From Chondrinema litorale (GTDB lineage Bacteria; Bacteroidota; Bacteroidia; Cytophagales; Flammeovirgaceae): a stretch of DNA of 64,000 nucleotides. Position numbers and translations under genes: made by a program. The DNA lies in contig NZ_CP111043.1 of NCBI RefSeq assembly GCF_026250525.1, forward strand, positions 3,423,001 through 3,487,000. The letters run 5' to 3'. This document shows, one piece after another, positions 1-9,835 of the stretch. Every line of letters starts with the position of its first letter. Positions within the stretch are counted from its first letter, which is position 1. The notes under the pieces were generated by a model that was not told the origin of the DNA, ran no database searches, and saw only the letters and a program-made list of their open reading frames with translations.

Positions 1-1
1 T

Positions 2-811
2 ATGCTCGAAGCATTCCAACTAAAAGCTAAAAGATATGGCACAGTTAATAAAGAAATAGATTTGCCTTTACATCCAAAATCAGATCAAGAAATTGTAGAT
101 ATATACGAAAAAGCCATTACTCCAAAAACTAAAGTAATTCTGGTTACACACTTAATTAATTTAAATGGGCATGTATTACCAGTGAGAAAAATTGCAGATA
201 TGGCTCATGGCAAAGGTGTGGAAGTTATTTCTGATTCTGCTCATGCATTTGCCCACGTAGATTTTAAAATTCCTGATTTGGATTGCGATTATTTAGGTAC
301 TAGTTTGCATAAATGGTTGGGAGCTTCGCTTGGCTTGGGAATGCTTTATGTAAAGAAAGACAAAATAGCGAACTTGTGGCCACTGCTTGGAGATACTGGA
401 ATGCCTGAAGATGATATCAGAAAGTTTGAACATATTGGTACACACGCTTGTTCTTCTGATCTGGCATTAGCTAATGCATTACGTTTCCATAACATAATTG
501 GAAGTAGCCGTAAAGAGCAAAGGTTACGCTACTTAAAAAATTACTGGATGGAAAAAGTGACTGACTATCCAAACATTGTTTTAAATACTCCTAAGGAAGA
601 TCAACGCTCCTGCGCTATAGGAAATGTTGGAGTAGAAGGCATAGAACCAGCCAAGCTAGAAGAGGTACTTTACGATAAATATAAAATCTTTACAGTGGCT
701 ATTAACCATAAAGATATTAAAGGTGTAAGAGTAACCCCTCATTTGTATACAACTACCAAAGACCTTGATGTTTTTGTAAGTGCATTACAAGAAATTAGCA
801 GCAGCATGTAG
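2..811 (+). CDS. Aminotransferase class V (isopenicillin N epimerase-like), 5'-truncated by window edge
   Basis: PLP-dependent fold-type I enzyme of the class V aminotransferase / CefD-like group. The visible 269 residues contain the cofactor Asp and His in the motif SDSAHAF (about residues 77-83) and the Schiff-base lysine in SLHKWLGAS (K104). Family members are about 400 residues long, so the N-terminal third is missing. The ATG at position 2 is probably internal and the true start lies left of the window. The reaction (epimerase, desulfurase-like or aminotransferase) cannot be settled from this part. Epimerase-like members are often exported by Tat, but the signal region is not visible. 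The next gene starts 150 bp downstream in an AT-rich gap where I see no strong terminator. Confidence 0.85.
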   Translation: MLEAFQLKAKRYGTVNKEIDLPLHPKSDQEIVDIYEKAITPKTKVILVTHLINLNGHVLPVRKIADMAHGKGVEVISDSAHAFAHVDFKIPDLDCDYLGTSLHKWLGASLGLGMLYVKKDKIANLWPLLGDTGMPEDDIRKFEHIGTHACSSDLALANALRFHNIIGSSRKEQRLRYLKNYWMEKVTDYPNIVLNTPKEDQRSCAIGNVGVEGIEPAKLEEVLYDKYKIFTVAINHKDIKGVRVTPHLYTTTKDLDVFVSALQEISSSM

Positions 812-962
812 GTTTTTGTGTGAATTTTTTGGTGAAAATTTAAAATATAATTTTTTACCAATTCAAACATAAGCTTCAGAAAAGCTGTTAAATTTAGCGA
901 TCATTTTTTTGTGCGTTTAGAGCATATTATCAACAATTTAATAAATATTACAGACTCGCCGA

Positions 963-3593
963 ATGGATACTAATCCCGAATTAACTAGACTACGTGAAAG
1001 TGTTAACAATGCAGGTTGGAAACGATGGGGACCTTATCTTTCTGAAAGACAATGGGGAACAGTAAGAGAAGATTATAGCAGAAATGGCGATGCCTGGAAT
1101 TTCGTCTCGCATGAAGTCTCTCGAAGCAGGGCATATAGATGGGGAGAAGATGGCATAGCTGGCTTTTCTGATAACAAACAGATAATGTGTTTTGCTCTTT
1201 CTATGTGGAATGGAAAAGATGACATATTAAAAGAACGTCTTTTTGGGCTTAGCAATAATGAGGGAAACCATGGAGAAGATGCGAAGGAATTGTATTATTA
1301 CCTTGATGGAACCCCTACAGCTTCGTATTTAAAAATGCTTTATAAGTATCCTCAAAAGAAATACCCTTATAACGAGCTCGTTGCTGAAAATCAGAAGAGA
1401 AGTAGACAGGAAAGAGAATATGAAATTACCGACACAGGTATCTTCGATAAGAATGAATATTTTGATGTTTTTGTAGAATATGCAAAATATGCAGAAGAAG
1501 ATGTGTTGGTAAAAATAACAGCTTATAATCGAGGTAATAAAAAAGCTCCGCTTCATCTTTTACCAACCTTATGGTTTAGAAACACTTGGCGCTGGGGCTA
1601 CGATGGCTACAGACCTACATTAAGAAAAACTCCTCAGAAAAGTAGGATTGATATAGATTATCAAGGTTTTCCGGGTTACCACTTAAGGTACGATGGAGAT
1701 GCAACGCCGCTTTTTTGTGATAATGATACTAACAGGCAGTTGCTTTATAATCAACCGAACTTAGTAAAATATCCGAAAGATGGAATTAACGATTATGTAG
1801 TTTCTGGAGCAAAAGATACTATAAACCCCGATTTAGAAGGTACTAAATGTGCATTGCATTATAAGTTTGATATACCTCCAAGAAAAAGTGTAACTATAAA
1901 ACTTCGTCTAAAAAACACACTTGCTTATGGCAGTTTTAATCAGTTCGAAGAAATATTCTCACAGAGGAAGAAAGAAGCTGATATTTTCTATAAAAGGCTT
2001 CAAAAAAACATTAAAAGTAATGAGCTAAAGAATATACAAAGGCAGGCTTATGCCGGTATGATTTGGAGTAAGCAATACTATAGTTATTCTGTAGATCAAT
2101 GGCTTAAAGGTGATCCAGCTACAGGAAATCCTCCAAGAGAAAGACTAGGTGCAAGAAATGCAACTTGGCGACATCTATATAATAGCAATGTAATCTCGAT
2201 GCCTGATAAGTGGGAGTACCCTTGGTATGCTGCTTGGGATTTAGCCTTCCATTGTATACCACTGGCGAGACTCGATCCTGCTTTTGCAAAGAGGCAACTC
2301 TTACTCATGCTGCGAGAGTATTATATGCATCCTAATGGGCAGATTCCAGCTTACGAGTGGAACTTTAGTGATGTAAACCCACCCGTACATGCATGGGGAG
2401 CTTGGAAAGTTTATCAGATTGAAAAGGAAATGACTGGCAAAGCAGATATAGATTTTCTAGCAACTGTTTTCCATAAGCTATTAATGAACTTTACTTGGTG
2501 GGTAAACCAAAAAGACTCCGAAGGCAACAACTTGTTTGAGGGTGGATTCCTCGGGCTTGATAATATCGGAGTGTTTGATAGAAGTAACTCACTACCAACT
2601 GGTGGTAGAATGGAGCAGGCAGATGGTACAGCTTGGATGGCTATGTATGCATTAAACATGCTAAGAATTGCACTGGAGATATCTCAAATTCGCCCACATT
2701 ATCAGGAGATGGCTTCTAAATTCTTTGAGCACTTCTTAAGTATTTCTGCTGCTATGTTCAACATTGGTAAAGAACATGCAGATTTATGGGACGATGAAGA
2801 TGAGTTTTATTATGATGTAATTCATCCTGAAAACTCACCAGCTGGCAGACTTAAAGTAAGATCTATTGTTGGTGTAATTCCATTGTTTGCTGTTGAAATC
2901 TTAAAGCCTGAGTATCTTAAAACGCTTCCAGATTTTACCCGAAGGTTACAATGGATTCTTAAAAACCGTCCAGACTTGGCGAGGTTAATTTCTAGGTGGT
3001 ATGAGCATGGAAAAGGAGAAACCAGAATGCTTTCTTTAGTGAGGATTCACCGCCTAAAATGCATTTTAAAAAGGCTACTTGATGAAACAGAGTTTTTATC
3101 AGAATATGGTGTAAGAGCTTTATCTCGATATCATTTAGAAAATCCTTATAACTATGTGGTTAATGGAGAAACTTATTCGGTAGAATATGTTTCGGGTGAG
3201 TCAGATTCTTCTTTATTTGGAGGTAATTCCAATTGGCGAGGTCCTATTTGGTTTCCAATTAACTTTTTGTTGCTCGAATCTCTCCATAAATTCCATGAGT
3301 ATTATGGTGACGATATTAAAATGGAATTTCCAACTGGATCAGGCAAAGAGTTAACTTTATCTCAAATTGCTAAAGAAATTGGTCTACGTTTAATTAAACT
3401 TTTTGAGCTTACAAAAGAAGGGACTCGTGTTTATCAGGATGAAAAATCTAAGTTGTGGAAATCTCCTTATTTTAAAAATCATATATTGTTTTATGAGTAT
3501 TTTGATGGAGATTCTGGAAGAGGTTTAGGTGCTTCTCATCAAACTGGCTGGACTGGATTAATCGCAGAAATTATCAATTTATACGGAGAATAA
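963..3593 (+). CDS. GH63-family glucosidase / mannosylglycerate-hydrolase-like glycosidase
   Basis: An 876-residue alpha-glycosidase of the GH63 (alpha/alpha)6-barrel group, the kind usually annotated as bacterial glucosidase. Conserved blocks are WYAAWDLAFH (about residues 420-429), EWNFSDVNPPVHAWGAW (about 464-480), which probably holds the general acid Asp, and NWRGPIWFPINF near residue 755, typical of the C-terminal barrel. There is no signal peptide or membrane segment, so it is probably cytosolic and acts on small alpha-glucosides or an internal compatible solute or polymer. It stands alone on the plus strand. A 12-bp imperfect hairpin with a T run follows the stop. The exact substrate is not predictable. 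Confidence 0.88.
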   Translation: MDTNPELTRLRESVNNAGWKRWGPYLSERQWGTVREDYSRNGDAWNFVSHEVSRSRAYRWGEDGIAGFSDNKQIMCFALSMWNGKDDILKERLFGLSNNEGNHGEDAKELYYYLDGTPTASYLKMLYKYPQKKYPYNELVAENQKRSRQEREYEITDTGIFDKNEYFDVFVEYAKYAEEDVLVKITAYNRGNKKAPLHLLPTLWFRNTWRWGYDGYRPTLRKTPQKSRIDIDYQGFPGYHLRYDGDATPLFCDNDTNRQLLYNQPNLVKYPKDGINDYVVSGAKDTINPDLEGTKCALHYKFDIPPRKSVTIKLRLKNTLAYGSFNQFEEIFSQRKKEADIFYKRLQKNIKSNELKNIQRQAYAGMIWSKQYYSYSVDQWLKGDPATGNPPRERLGARNATWRHLYNSNVISMPDKWEYPWYAAWDLAFHCIPLARLDPAFAKRQLLLMLREYYMHPNGQIPAYEWNFSDVNPPVHAWGAWKVYQIEKEMTGKADIDFLATVFHKLLMNFTWWVNQKDSEGNNLFEGGFLGLDNIGVFDRSNSLPTGGRMEQADGTAWMAMYALNMLRIALEISQIRPHYQEMASKFFEHFLSISAAMFNIGKEHADLWDDEDEFYYDVIHPENSPAGRLKVRSIVGVIPLFAVEILKPEYLKTLPDFTRRLQWILKNRPDLARLISRWYEHGKGETRMLSLVRIHRLKCILKRLLDETEFLSEYGVRALSRYHLENPYNYVVNGETYSVEYVSGESDSSLFGGNSNWRGPIWFPINFLLLESLHKFHEYYGDDIKMEFPTGSGKELTLSQIAKEIGLRLIKLFELTKEGTRVYQDEKSKLWKSPYFKNHILFYEYFDGDSGRGLGASHQTGWTGLIAEIINLYGE

Positions 3594-3599
3594 ATTATT

Positions 3600-3648
3600 C
3601 CTGTAGTGCTTATGTTATTTCTTTAACTTAAGTGTTACAGGATTTTTT
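3600..3648 (+). terminator. Terminator after the GH63 gene
   Basis: Arms 3600-3611 and 3630-3641 pair over 12 positions with three G-T wobbles, loop 18 nt, followed by six T (3643-3648). The position just after the stop at 3593 fits intrinsic termination. Confidence 0.6.
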
Positions 3649-3681
3649 GTGTCCAAAATTTAGATTGTAAAGTGATAAAAA

Positions 3682-4854
3682 ATGATTGAAGATACTTTTA
3701 GCAAAGAAGAATACGCAAGATATAGCAGACATTTTATTCTACCTGAAATTAATGTAGAGGGGCAGAAAAAAATGAAAAATGCCAAGGTGTTGGTAATAGG
3801 AGCAGGAGGGTTGGGTAGCCCGGTTTTATTGTATCTAGCCGCAGCAGGAATAGGTACTATTGGCATTGTAGATTTCGACTTAATTGATAAAGGTAACTTA
3901 CAAAGACAAATTATTTATACAACAAATGATGTTGGAAAGCCAAAGGCTGTAGTTGCCAAAGAACGAATTTTAGCATTAAACCCGCACATTACAGTAAACC
4001 TTCATCAGGTTAGATTAGACTCTTCTAATGCATTAGATATTATATCTCAATATGATGTAGTAGTTGATGGAACTGATAATTTTCCAACAAGGTATTTGGT
4101 GAATGATGCTTGTGTATTGGCAGGAAAGCCAGATGTATTTGGTTCAATTTTTAGGTTCGAAGGTCAGGTTGCAGTATTTAATTATTTCGATGAGGTTTCT
4201 CAAAGTTTTACAGCTAACTATCGAGATATTTTTCCAGAACCACCAGCTCCGGGTGAGGTGCCTAATTGTGCAGAAGGTGGTGTACTTGGCGTACTTCCTG
4301 GAATAATCGGTTCAATGCAAACAAATGAGGTAATTAAAATAGTTTGTGGTATTGGTGATGTATTAGCAGGTAAACTATTATTATTAGACACACTCAGTTT
4401 TTTAACTCGAACAATCAAAATTAGAAAAAGTGATGATAATCCAATCTCTGGGCTTAATCCAACCATTACTGAACTAATAGATTATGAAGAATTTTGTGGT
4501 ATCGCTACAGCGCAGATTCAGCAAAAAGAAGAAGTTAAAGAAATAGATGTATTTACCTTAGATGAACTTCTTAAAGACTCAGAAAAAACAGTTCAAGTAA
4601 TTGATGTTAGAGAACCATACGAATATGAAATTTCTAATATAGGAGGTGAATTAATTCCGTTATCGAAGATAGATACTGCTATTGATAGAATTTCTAATGC
4701 AGATTATGTTGTGGTGCATTGTCGAACTGGAGTGAGAAGTACAAAAGCCATCAAAAAACTATTGCAAACATCATCATATGATAATTTGTACAATCTTAAG
4801 GGAGGAATTCTAAGTTGGATAGATGAAATTGATAATTCTCTTCCCAGATATTAA
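3682..4854 (+). CDS. MoeB/ThiF-type adenylyltransferase fused to a rhodanese domain
   Basis: E1-like enzyme that adenylates the C-terminal glycine of a sulfur-carrier protein, with a C-terminal rhodanese that can hand over sulfur (MoeZ/MOCS3-type architecture). The ThiF domain (about 1-270) has the nucleotide loop GAGGLGS (40-46), the acidic motif VDFDLID (63-69), NLQRQ (72-76), VDGTDNFPTRY (129-139) and the cysteine block NCAEGGVLG (C196). The zinc CxxC pairs of E. coli MoeB are absent, as in many MoeZ proteins. The rhodanese domain (about 290-385) has the active-site loop CRTGVRS with C347. No ThiS or MoaD gene lies nearby, so the partner (molybdopterin, thiamine, cysteine or thiolation pathway) is open. 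Cytosolic. Confidence 0.9.
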   Translation: MIEDTFSKEEYARYSRHFILPEINVEGQKKMKNAKVLVIGAGGLGSPVLLYLAAAGIGTIGIVDFDLIDKGNLQRQIIYTTNDVGKPKAVVAKERILALNPHITVNLHQVRLDSSNALDIISQYDVVVDGTDNFPTRYLVNDACVLAGKPDVFGSIFRFEGQVAVFNYFDEVSQSFTANYRDIFPEPPAPGEVPNCAEGGVLGVLPGIIGSMQTNEVIKIVCGIGDVLAGKLLLLDTLSFLTRTIKIRKSDDNPISGLNPTITELIDYEEFCGIATAQIQQKEEVKEIDVFTLDELLKDSEKTVQVIDVREPYEYEISNIGGELIPLSKIDTAIDRISNADYVVVHCRTGVRSTKAIKKLLQTSSYDNLYNLKGGILSWIDEIDNSLPRY

Positions 4855-5043
4855 TTTAAAAAATTAACCTTTTTCTGAAACTAACAAAAACCCTTTGTTT
4901 GTTACAAAGTCAGCTTTTACAAGCCAATAAAAAATTTGTATTTTGCTAATAAGTGTATTTGGTAAATTATTAAATCAAATTTGATAAAGTATCTATATAC
5001 TTATATTTAATAATCTATTTTTTAAATCTTAAACTAAATAAAC

Positions 5044-5679
5044 ATGTCAATTAGACTAGGCGACACAGCGCCTGATTTTACAGCTAATACAACCATGGGA
5101 GAAATTAATTTTCACGAATGGTTAGGAGATAGCTGGGGTATATTATTTTCTCACCCTGCAGATTTTACTCCTGTTTGTACTACAGAATTAGGATCAGTAG
5201 CATCCTTAAAAGATGAATTCGACAAAAGAGATGTAAAGACTATCGCAGTTAGTGTAGATGGCCTTGAGTCTCATAATAAGTGGATTCCAGATATAAACGA
5301 AGTGAATAATGTAACTATGAACTATCCGATAATTGCGGATGAAGATAAACTTGTAGCTACATTGTACGATATGATTCACCCAAATGCTAGTGAAAAAGCA
5401 ACTGTAAGGTCAGTATTTATTATTGGTCCTGATAAAAAAGTGAAGCTTACTATTACTTATCCTGCCTCAACAGGAAGAAACTTTGCTGAGATTTTAAGAG
5501 TAATAGATTCATTACAACTTACTGCTGAGCATAGTGTAGCGACTCCTGCTAACTGGAATGATGGTGAAGATTGTATTATTGTTCCTGCAGTAAAAGATGA
5601 GGATATTCCAAGTAAATTCCCTAAAGGACATAAAGTGGTAAAACCTTATTTAAGAACTACACCACAACCAAATAAATAA
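5044..5679 (+). CDS. 1-Cys peroxiredoxin (Prx6 type)
   Basis: Thiol peroxidase that reduces H2O2 and alkyl hydroperoxides. The peroxidatic Cys is C45 in PADFTPVCTTE. The catalytic Arg (ATVRSVFIIGP region) and the long C-terminal extension typical of the Prx6 group (211 residues) are present. The one other Cys, in GEDCIIVP near the C terminus, is not at the usual resolving position of 2-Cys enzymes, so a 1-Cys mechanism is likely. No signal peptide, so cytosolic. It is a single gene with a 188-bp AT-rich leader, ended by a strong bidirectional hairpin shared with the convergent FN3 gene. Confidence 0.93.
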   Translation: MSIRLGDTAPDFTANTTMGEINFHEWLGDSWGILFSHPADFTPVCTTELGSVASLKDEFDKRDVKTIAVSVDGLESHNKWIPDINEVNNVTMNYPIIADEDKLVATLYDMIHPNASEKATVRSVFIIGPDKKVKLTITYPASTGRNFAEILRVIDSLQLTAEHSVATPANWNDGEDCIIVPAVKDEDIPSKFPKGHKVVKPYLRTTPQPNK

Positions 5680-5713
5680 GATTGTTTGAATTGATCATTT
5701 AGGAAAAATATAA

Positions 5714-5746
5714 AAAAAGCCGTCTTAATTACTAAGACGGCTTTTT
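5714..5746. terminator. Bidirectional terminator between peroxiredoxin and FN3 protein
   Basis: A perfect 9-bp GC-containing stem, GCCGTCTTA (5719-5727) with TAAGACGGC (5733-5741), loop 5 nt, flanked by A5 and T5 that extend the pairing. It works in both directions and lies between two convergent genes. Confidence 0.9.
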
Positions 5747-5765
5747 AATTTATTACTGGTTAAGC

Positions 5766-8700
5766 TTATTTAACCAGTAATTTTTTCACTTGGTGATAAG
5801 ATTTAGTTTTTACTTCTACTATAAATAAGCCTTGAGAAAGATTATTTAAATTAAACTTCTTGTTAAAGCTTGTGTCAATAGTATTTTCAAAAATAACATT
5901 ACCAGCAGTGCTATATATTTTTAAGAAACCAGTTTCTTGTTTTGGTGCTTGAATCTCTACGCTAAACTCTCCAGTAGAAGGGTTAGGATAAAGGTTAAAT
6001 GCACTGAAAGCAAGAGCTTTGTCAATCGCAGTGATTACAGTTTGAGTTGTACTGTACTCAGAAGAAGCAGAACCATTTGTTGCTTTAATTCTGTAATAGT
6101 AAGTTGTTCCTGGAGAAGGTACAGTTCTTACAGTAGAAGTCTCAGTTGCTTCAAGTACAGCTATTTCCGTATAAGGTCCATCTTCACTTGTAGCTTCTTC
6201 AATTACATATCCATCAACGTTTTCAGTTACTGCATCCCAGCTAAGTGTAACTTTATCAGCATCGGTTGCAACAGCAGTGAAGTTTGCTGGTACAGCTGGT
6301 GTTACTGGTAAAGTAGAAACACTAATAATGTTACTGTAAACTGATTTAGTTACCGAATTGATACCTTTAACTCTATAGTAAACTGTAGTGTCAGCAGTAA
6401 GTCCTTCATGAGTATAAGAAGTTTCTGTAGAAGCGATTGTTGCTAATACTTCAAACTCATTTGTTGCTCCTGTAGCAGAACTTTCAACCACATATTCTTC
6501 AATCTCGTCTGCTCCAGCAGTCCAGCTAATAGAAATAGTAGATGCAGTACTATCAGTTGCAACTAGATCAGTTGGTTCACCTAAAGTAGATGCATCAGTG
6601 GTAGCACTTACAGTAGAAGAATATTCAGAGTCTCCAGTTTCATTTACAGCTTTAATTCTGTAATAGTAAGTTGTTGCTGGCTCAAGGTCTGTATCGCTAT
6701 AAGTAGTAGCACTCGCATCAAGACTTGCAACTTCTGAGAAGTCTTCTTCTTCATTCATTAAAGCTCTTTCAAGTACTAATCCTGTAATATCTGATGCTGG
6801 TAAAGTCCAAGTAAGGTCAATTTGAGTTTCTGAGAAAGCAGTAGCTGCTAGAGAAGTTGGAGCATCTGGTACAGGTTCCATTGTAGTTTCACTTACAACA
6901 TCACTATACTCTGAAGAGCTAATTGTGTTTACCGCTTTAACTCTGTAGTAATAAGTTGTACTAGCAGTAAGCTCTATATGAGAAACTGAAGTAACATCTG
7001 AACCAACAGAGTCAATTTGAGTAAAAGATGCATCTTCATTTACAGTTGCACTTTCAATTACGTAGCCAGTAACTGTACCATCTACAGCATCCCAAGTTAA
7101 ATCTATTTGAACATCAGAAACAGCACTTGCTACTAATCCGGTTGGAGCTACAGGAATTTCTGGATCAGTTGTAGTACTTACAGTGTCACTATACTCAGAA
7201 ACAAGATTTAAGTTAGAAGCATAAATTCTGTAATAGTAAGTAGTCTCTGGGTCTAAACCTGTGTGCTCGTAATCTGTAATAGTTTTATCAACAACATCTA
7301 GCTCCATAAAGTCATATGGATCATTACTTAGAGAGTACTCAATAGTATATTCACCTACATTGTATGCTAATGCATCCCAAGTAAGGCTAATAGATTCATC
7401 TGATGATGCAACTGCAGTAAGTCCAGTTGGAACATTTGGAGGAACATTTTCAATCATTTCTTCAAATGATACCGCCCAGTTATATAAATCATAATCTCCA
7501 AGAGTAGAAGCTTGAGTATCGCTATCTCTTAAATTACCTGTCGTTTTAGCATCACTCGCTGCATATAATATTTTAGCATTTGCCTCAATATTTCTATCTG
7601 TTGTAATAGTTACAGTATTACTTCCCTCTATTTGAACATCAGTGATTGTTAACTGACCTACTTCATCGTACAATTCAAAGCCGTAATCTCCTGCGTCAGC
7701 AATTGTTGTTACATCCAGTACTAATGGCTCAACAGCAACACTAAACTCAACCATTACTTTGTTTGCCTCTTTTGAGATGTTAAGTGGAGCAATTGGAGAC
7801 CAGCTAGTTTTATCAAAAACTACTTTTTTATAAGCTTTTGCAAGATAGTGACCAATATGTTGTCTACCAGCTTCGCTTTCTGCTACAAAATAACTTGGCG
7901 AAGCAATGTAAAGATTAGTGCTTGCTTGGGCAGCTCTATATTGAGCAACAGCAACTTGTGGATCTGCAGACTGAATTAAGAATATAGGATATTCTACATC
8001 AGTAGTTGTTAGAGCAGTATTTAAGTCAGCATTTAAATCTGTAGCAAACTGAATTAGGGCTTCTTTATATGTTAAAGTATCAGTATCTGCATCAGCTGCA
8101 CCTTGTAACAAGTTAACACCTCTAAACTGATAAGAAAGACTTTTATCATCAGCAAGAGCAGCACCGTTTGTAATTTGAGCTAAAAGTTTGTTGTAAGGGT
8201 CTGTACCTTTAGCTAAATCAGCAATAGTTGCACTTGTTAGCCCACTTACAGTACCCAAGAATTCATAACCTGTGTAGTCGTTATTAGCAGTTGTTACATT
8301 TGATATTAATGTATTCGTGTGGTATGCTTGAGAAATAGCAACGCCACCATTACCATTTGTAGGCATGTCTTCAAGTGCAGTACCGTCTTCTGCAGTTATA
8401 TCAGCATCAAATATATAGTTGCTAGCAGTAAATTCTCCTGCAGGCGCAGCAGTTGTACCAAGTGCTAAATCATCACCAATAGTTGCCATGTGGTTTACAA
8501 AGTAGAAATCGTCTGGAATTAATGCTGTAATTGCATTTACAGTATCACTCCAAGCTCCTTCTTCTGGAGTTGCACCTGTTCTTAAAGCTCTTACTCTATA
8601 AGCATAAGTTGTATTAGCTTCAAGATCAGATTGACCATAGTATACAGAATACTTACCAGTGGTAGCTAAAGCCATATAGTTTGCACCATCATCAGTTGAA

Positions 8701-9485
8701 TATTGTAACTCGTAGCTATCAGCTCCTGGAACAGGGTTCCATCCAATATCGATAGTAGATTTACCTCTAATAAGTGCGCTTAAATTTTGAGCTTGACCTG
8801 GAGTTTCAGGAGTAAATGAATCTGTATCTGCAATTTTTACAATTTCTACATAATCTACATATCCATAAGTGGCTGGGTCTTTCATTGAAATTTCTATAGA
8901 ATGAATAGTGCCTGTAGCTAATTCCGTTGTAAAAACTTGATCTGATTCTACAACACCCCAGTATGAACCACCAAAGTTTGGACTTAATGAAGAAATACTA
9001 GATTCATTGTAAGTAAAATCAATAGCATTAGAATTCAAAGCTATGATATAATCAAAAGTTTCATCTATGTAAGATGCAGGGCTCAATTTTGTACCTGATC
9101 GGAATCTGATGTTGATCATGTATTCAGCATCTTCATCTACAGTGAAATCTATTTTTATTTTATCATTTGGATCAGGTAAACTAACCGCCTGATTTCCACT
9201 GGCTGCTTCTGAATAACCAATACTAATAGCTCGGTTGATATCGTCAAAAGTATTTGCAACATCTGATACTACTTCATAATATTCTTCAGCTTCATAAATT
9301 ACTGATGAGACTACAGATTTTCCTGTGGGAATTTCAAGGCCTTTTGAATTATTTTTTATGTCATTGGCAAAGGTACTAGTATGGTTAAAAATCAGTAGTA
9401 ATGCTATTACTACAGAAAACAGAAGATAATTACTTCTGTAATGCTGTTTATGGGGTTTAATAAGGGTAAAATGTTTGTTTTTCAT
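5766..9485 (-). CDS. Secreted multidomain protein: CBM-like domain, degenerate SGNH-hydrolase domain, six FN3 domains, T9SS sorting domain
   Basis: A 1239-residue exported protein. Order: signal peptide with hydrophobic core about 20-34; a carbohydrate-binding (CBM6/malectin-like) beta domain about 62-218, opening with YEAEEY; one FN3 domain 229-320; an SGNH/GDSL-hydrolase-like unit about 326-680 with its beta-sandwich extension (GNLRDSD, YDLYNW); five FN3 domains about 681-1150, each near 95 residues; and a type IX secretion C-terminal domain from NLYPNPSTGEFSV to the terminal KKLLVK. The hydrolase unit lacks the expected catalytic residues: IGDDLALG stands where a GxS motif is expected, LQGAAD where GEAD is usual, and the DxxHLT block is deleted before RQHIGHYLAKAY. 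Probably a cell-surface or matrix protein that binds polysaccharide. The function of the dead domain is inference. Confidence 0.85.
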   Translation of the reverse strand: MKNKHFTLIKPHKQHYRSNYLLFSVVIALLLIFNHTSTFANDIKNNSKGLEIPTGKSVVSSVIYEAEEYYEVVSDVANTFDDINRAISIGYSEAASGNQAVSLPDPNDKIKIDFTVDEDAEYMINIRFRSGTKLSPASYIDETFDYIIALNSNAIDFTYNESSISSLSPNFGGSYWGVVESDQVFTTELATGTIHSIEISMKDPATYGYVDYVEIVKIADTDSFTPETPGQAQNLSALIRGKSTIDIGWNPVPGADSYELQYSTDDGANYMALATTGKYSVYYGQSDLEANTTYAYRVRALRTGATPEEGAWSDTVNAITALIPDDFYFVNHMATIGDDLALGTTAAPAGEFTASNYIFDADITAEDGTALEDMPTNGNGGVAISQAYHTNTLISNVTTANNDYTGYEFLGTVSGLTSATIADLAKGTDPYNKLLAQITNGAALADDKSLSYQFRGVNLLQGAADADTDTLTYKEALIQFATDLNADLNTALTTTDVEYPIFLIQSADPQVAVAQYRAAQASTNLYIASPSYFVAESEAGRQHIGHYLAKAYKKVVFDKTSWSPIAPLNISKEANKVMVEFSVAVEPLVLDVTTIADAGDYGFELYDEVGQLTITDVQIEGSNTVTITTDRNIEANAKILYAASDAKTTGNLRDSDTQASTLGDYDLYNWAVSFEEMIENVPPNVPTGLTAVASSDESISLTWDALAYNVGEYTIEYSLSNDPYDFMELDVVDKTITDYEHTGLDPETTYYYRIYASNLNLVSEYSDTVSTTTDPEIPVAPTGLVASAVSDVQIDLTWDAVDGTVTGYVIESATVNEDASFTQIDSVGSDVTSVSHIELTASTTYYYRVKAVNTISSSEYSDVVSETTMEPVPDAPTSLAATAFSETQIDLTWTLPASDITGLVLERALMNEEEDFSEVASLDASATTYSDTDLEPATTYYYRIKAVNETGDSEYSSTVSATTDASTLGEPTDLVATDSTASTISISWTAGADEIEEYVVESSATGATNEFEVLATIASTETSYTHEGLTADTTVYYRVKGINSVTKSVYSNIISVSTLPVTPAVPANFTAVATDADKVTLSWDAVTENVDGYVIEEATSEDGPYTEIAVLEATETSTVRTVPSPGTTYYYRIKATNGSASSEYSTTQTVITAIDKALAFSAFNLYPNPSTGEFSVEIQAPKQETGFLKIYSTAGNVIFENTIDTSFNKKFNLNNLSQGLFIVEVKTKSYHQVKKLLVK

Positions 9486-9835
9486 AGATTGATGGTTATT
9501 TGTAAATATGATTGAATGTTTAGCTTGCTTTTATTATTCATAGTGAAATATATGTTTGAAATTAAAATAATTTCTTACTTGAAAGCTAATTTTTTTTTGT
9601 TTAAATACACTTTAATTGTTACATAATATGTGCCACTATTTTTTAATAAAAACTAATATTCACAAGCGAATATTAATATTTGTAATTTCCTCTTCTCAGA
9701 ATTGTAGTTAATAATTGTTTATCTATTGAAATACAATGTCGAGAATTTAATCTCTAAAACATTTCTATTAAAATTTATAGAATCATTTCATGACCGATAT
9801 GGTTATATTTGCGGTTAAAATATTCTATTTATCTT
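9486..9835. promoter_or_regulatory. Divergent intergenic region with inverted repeat and -7-like element
   Basis: A 350-bp gap between two divergent genes. It holds a perfect inverted repeat TAATATTC-ACAAGC-GAATATTA at 9654-9675, a possible operator. It also holds TATATTTG at 9804-9811, which matches the Bacteroidota -7 consensus TAnnTTTG and lies 24 nt before the chosen mnmA start. A matching -33 TTTG at the right spacing is not evident. I see no small gene here. Confidence 0.4.

Noticed and set aside
5937..6311. Plus-strand open frame of 124 codons within the FN3 gene
   Set aside because: Antisense to FN3 repeats, rich in Ser/Cys/Arg as expected of the complement of such repeats, and without a family match.
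5766..9485. FN3 repeats as recent DNA tandem duplication or assembly artefact
   Set aside because: The five C-terminal units differ in DNA and in protein at many positions, so they are old repeats and not a collapsed array.
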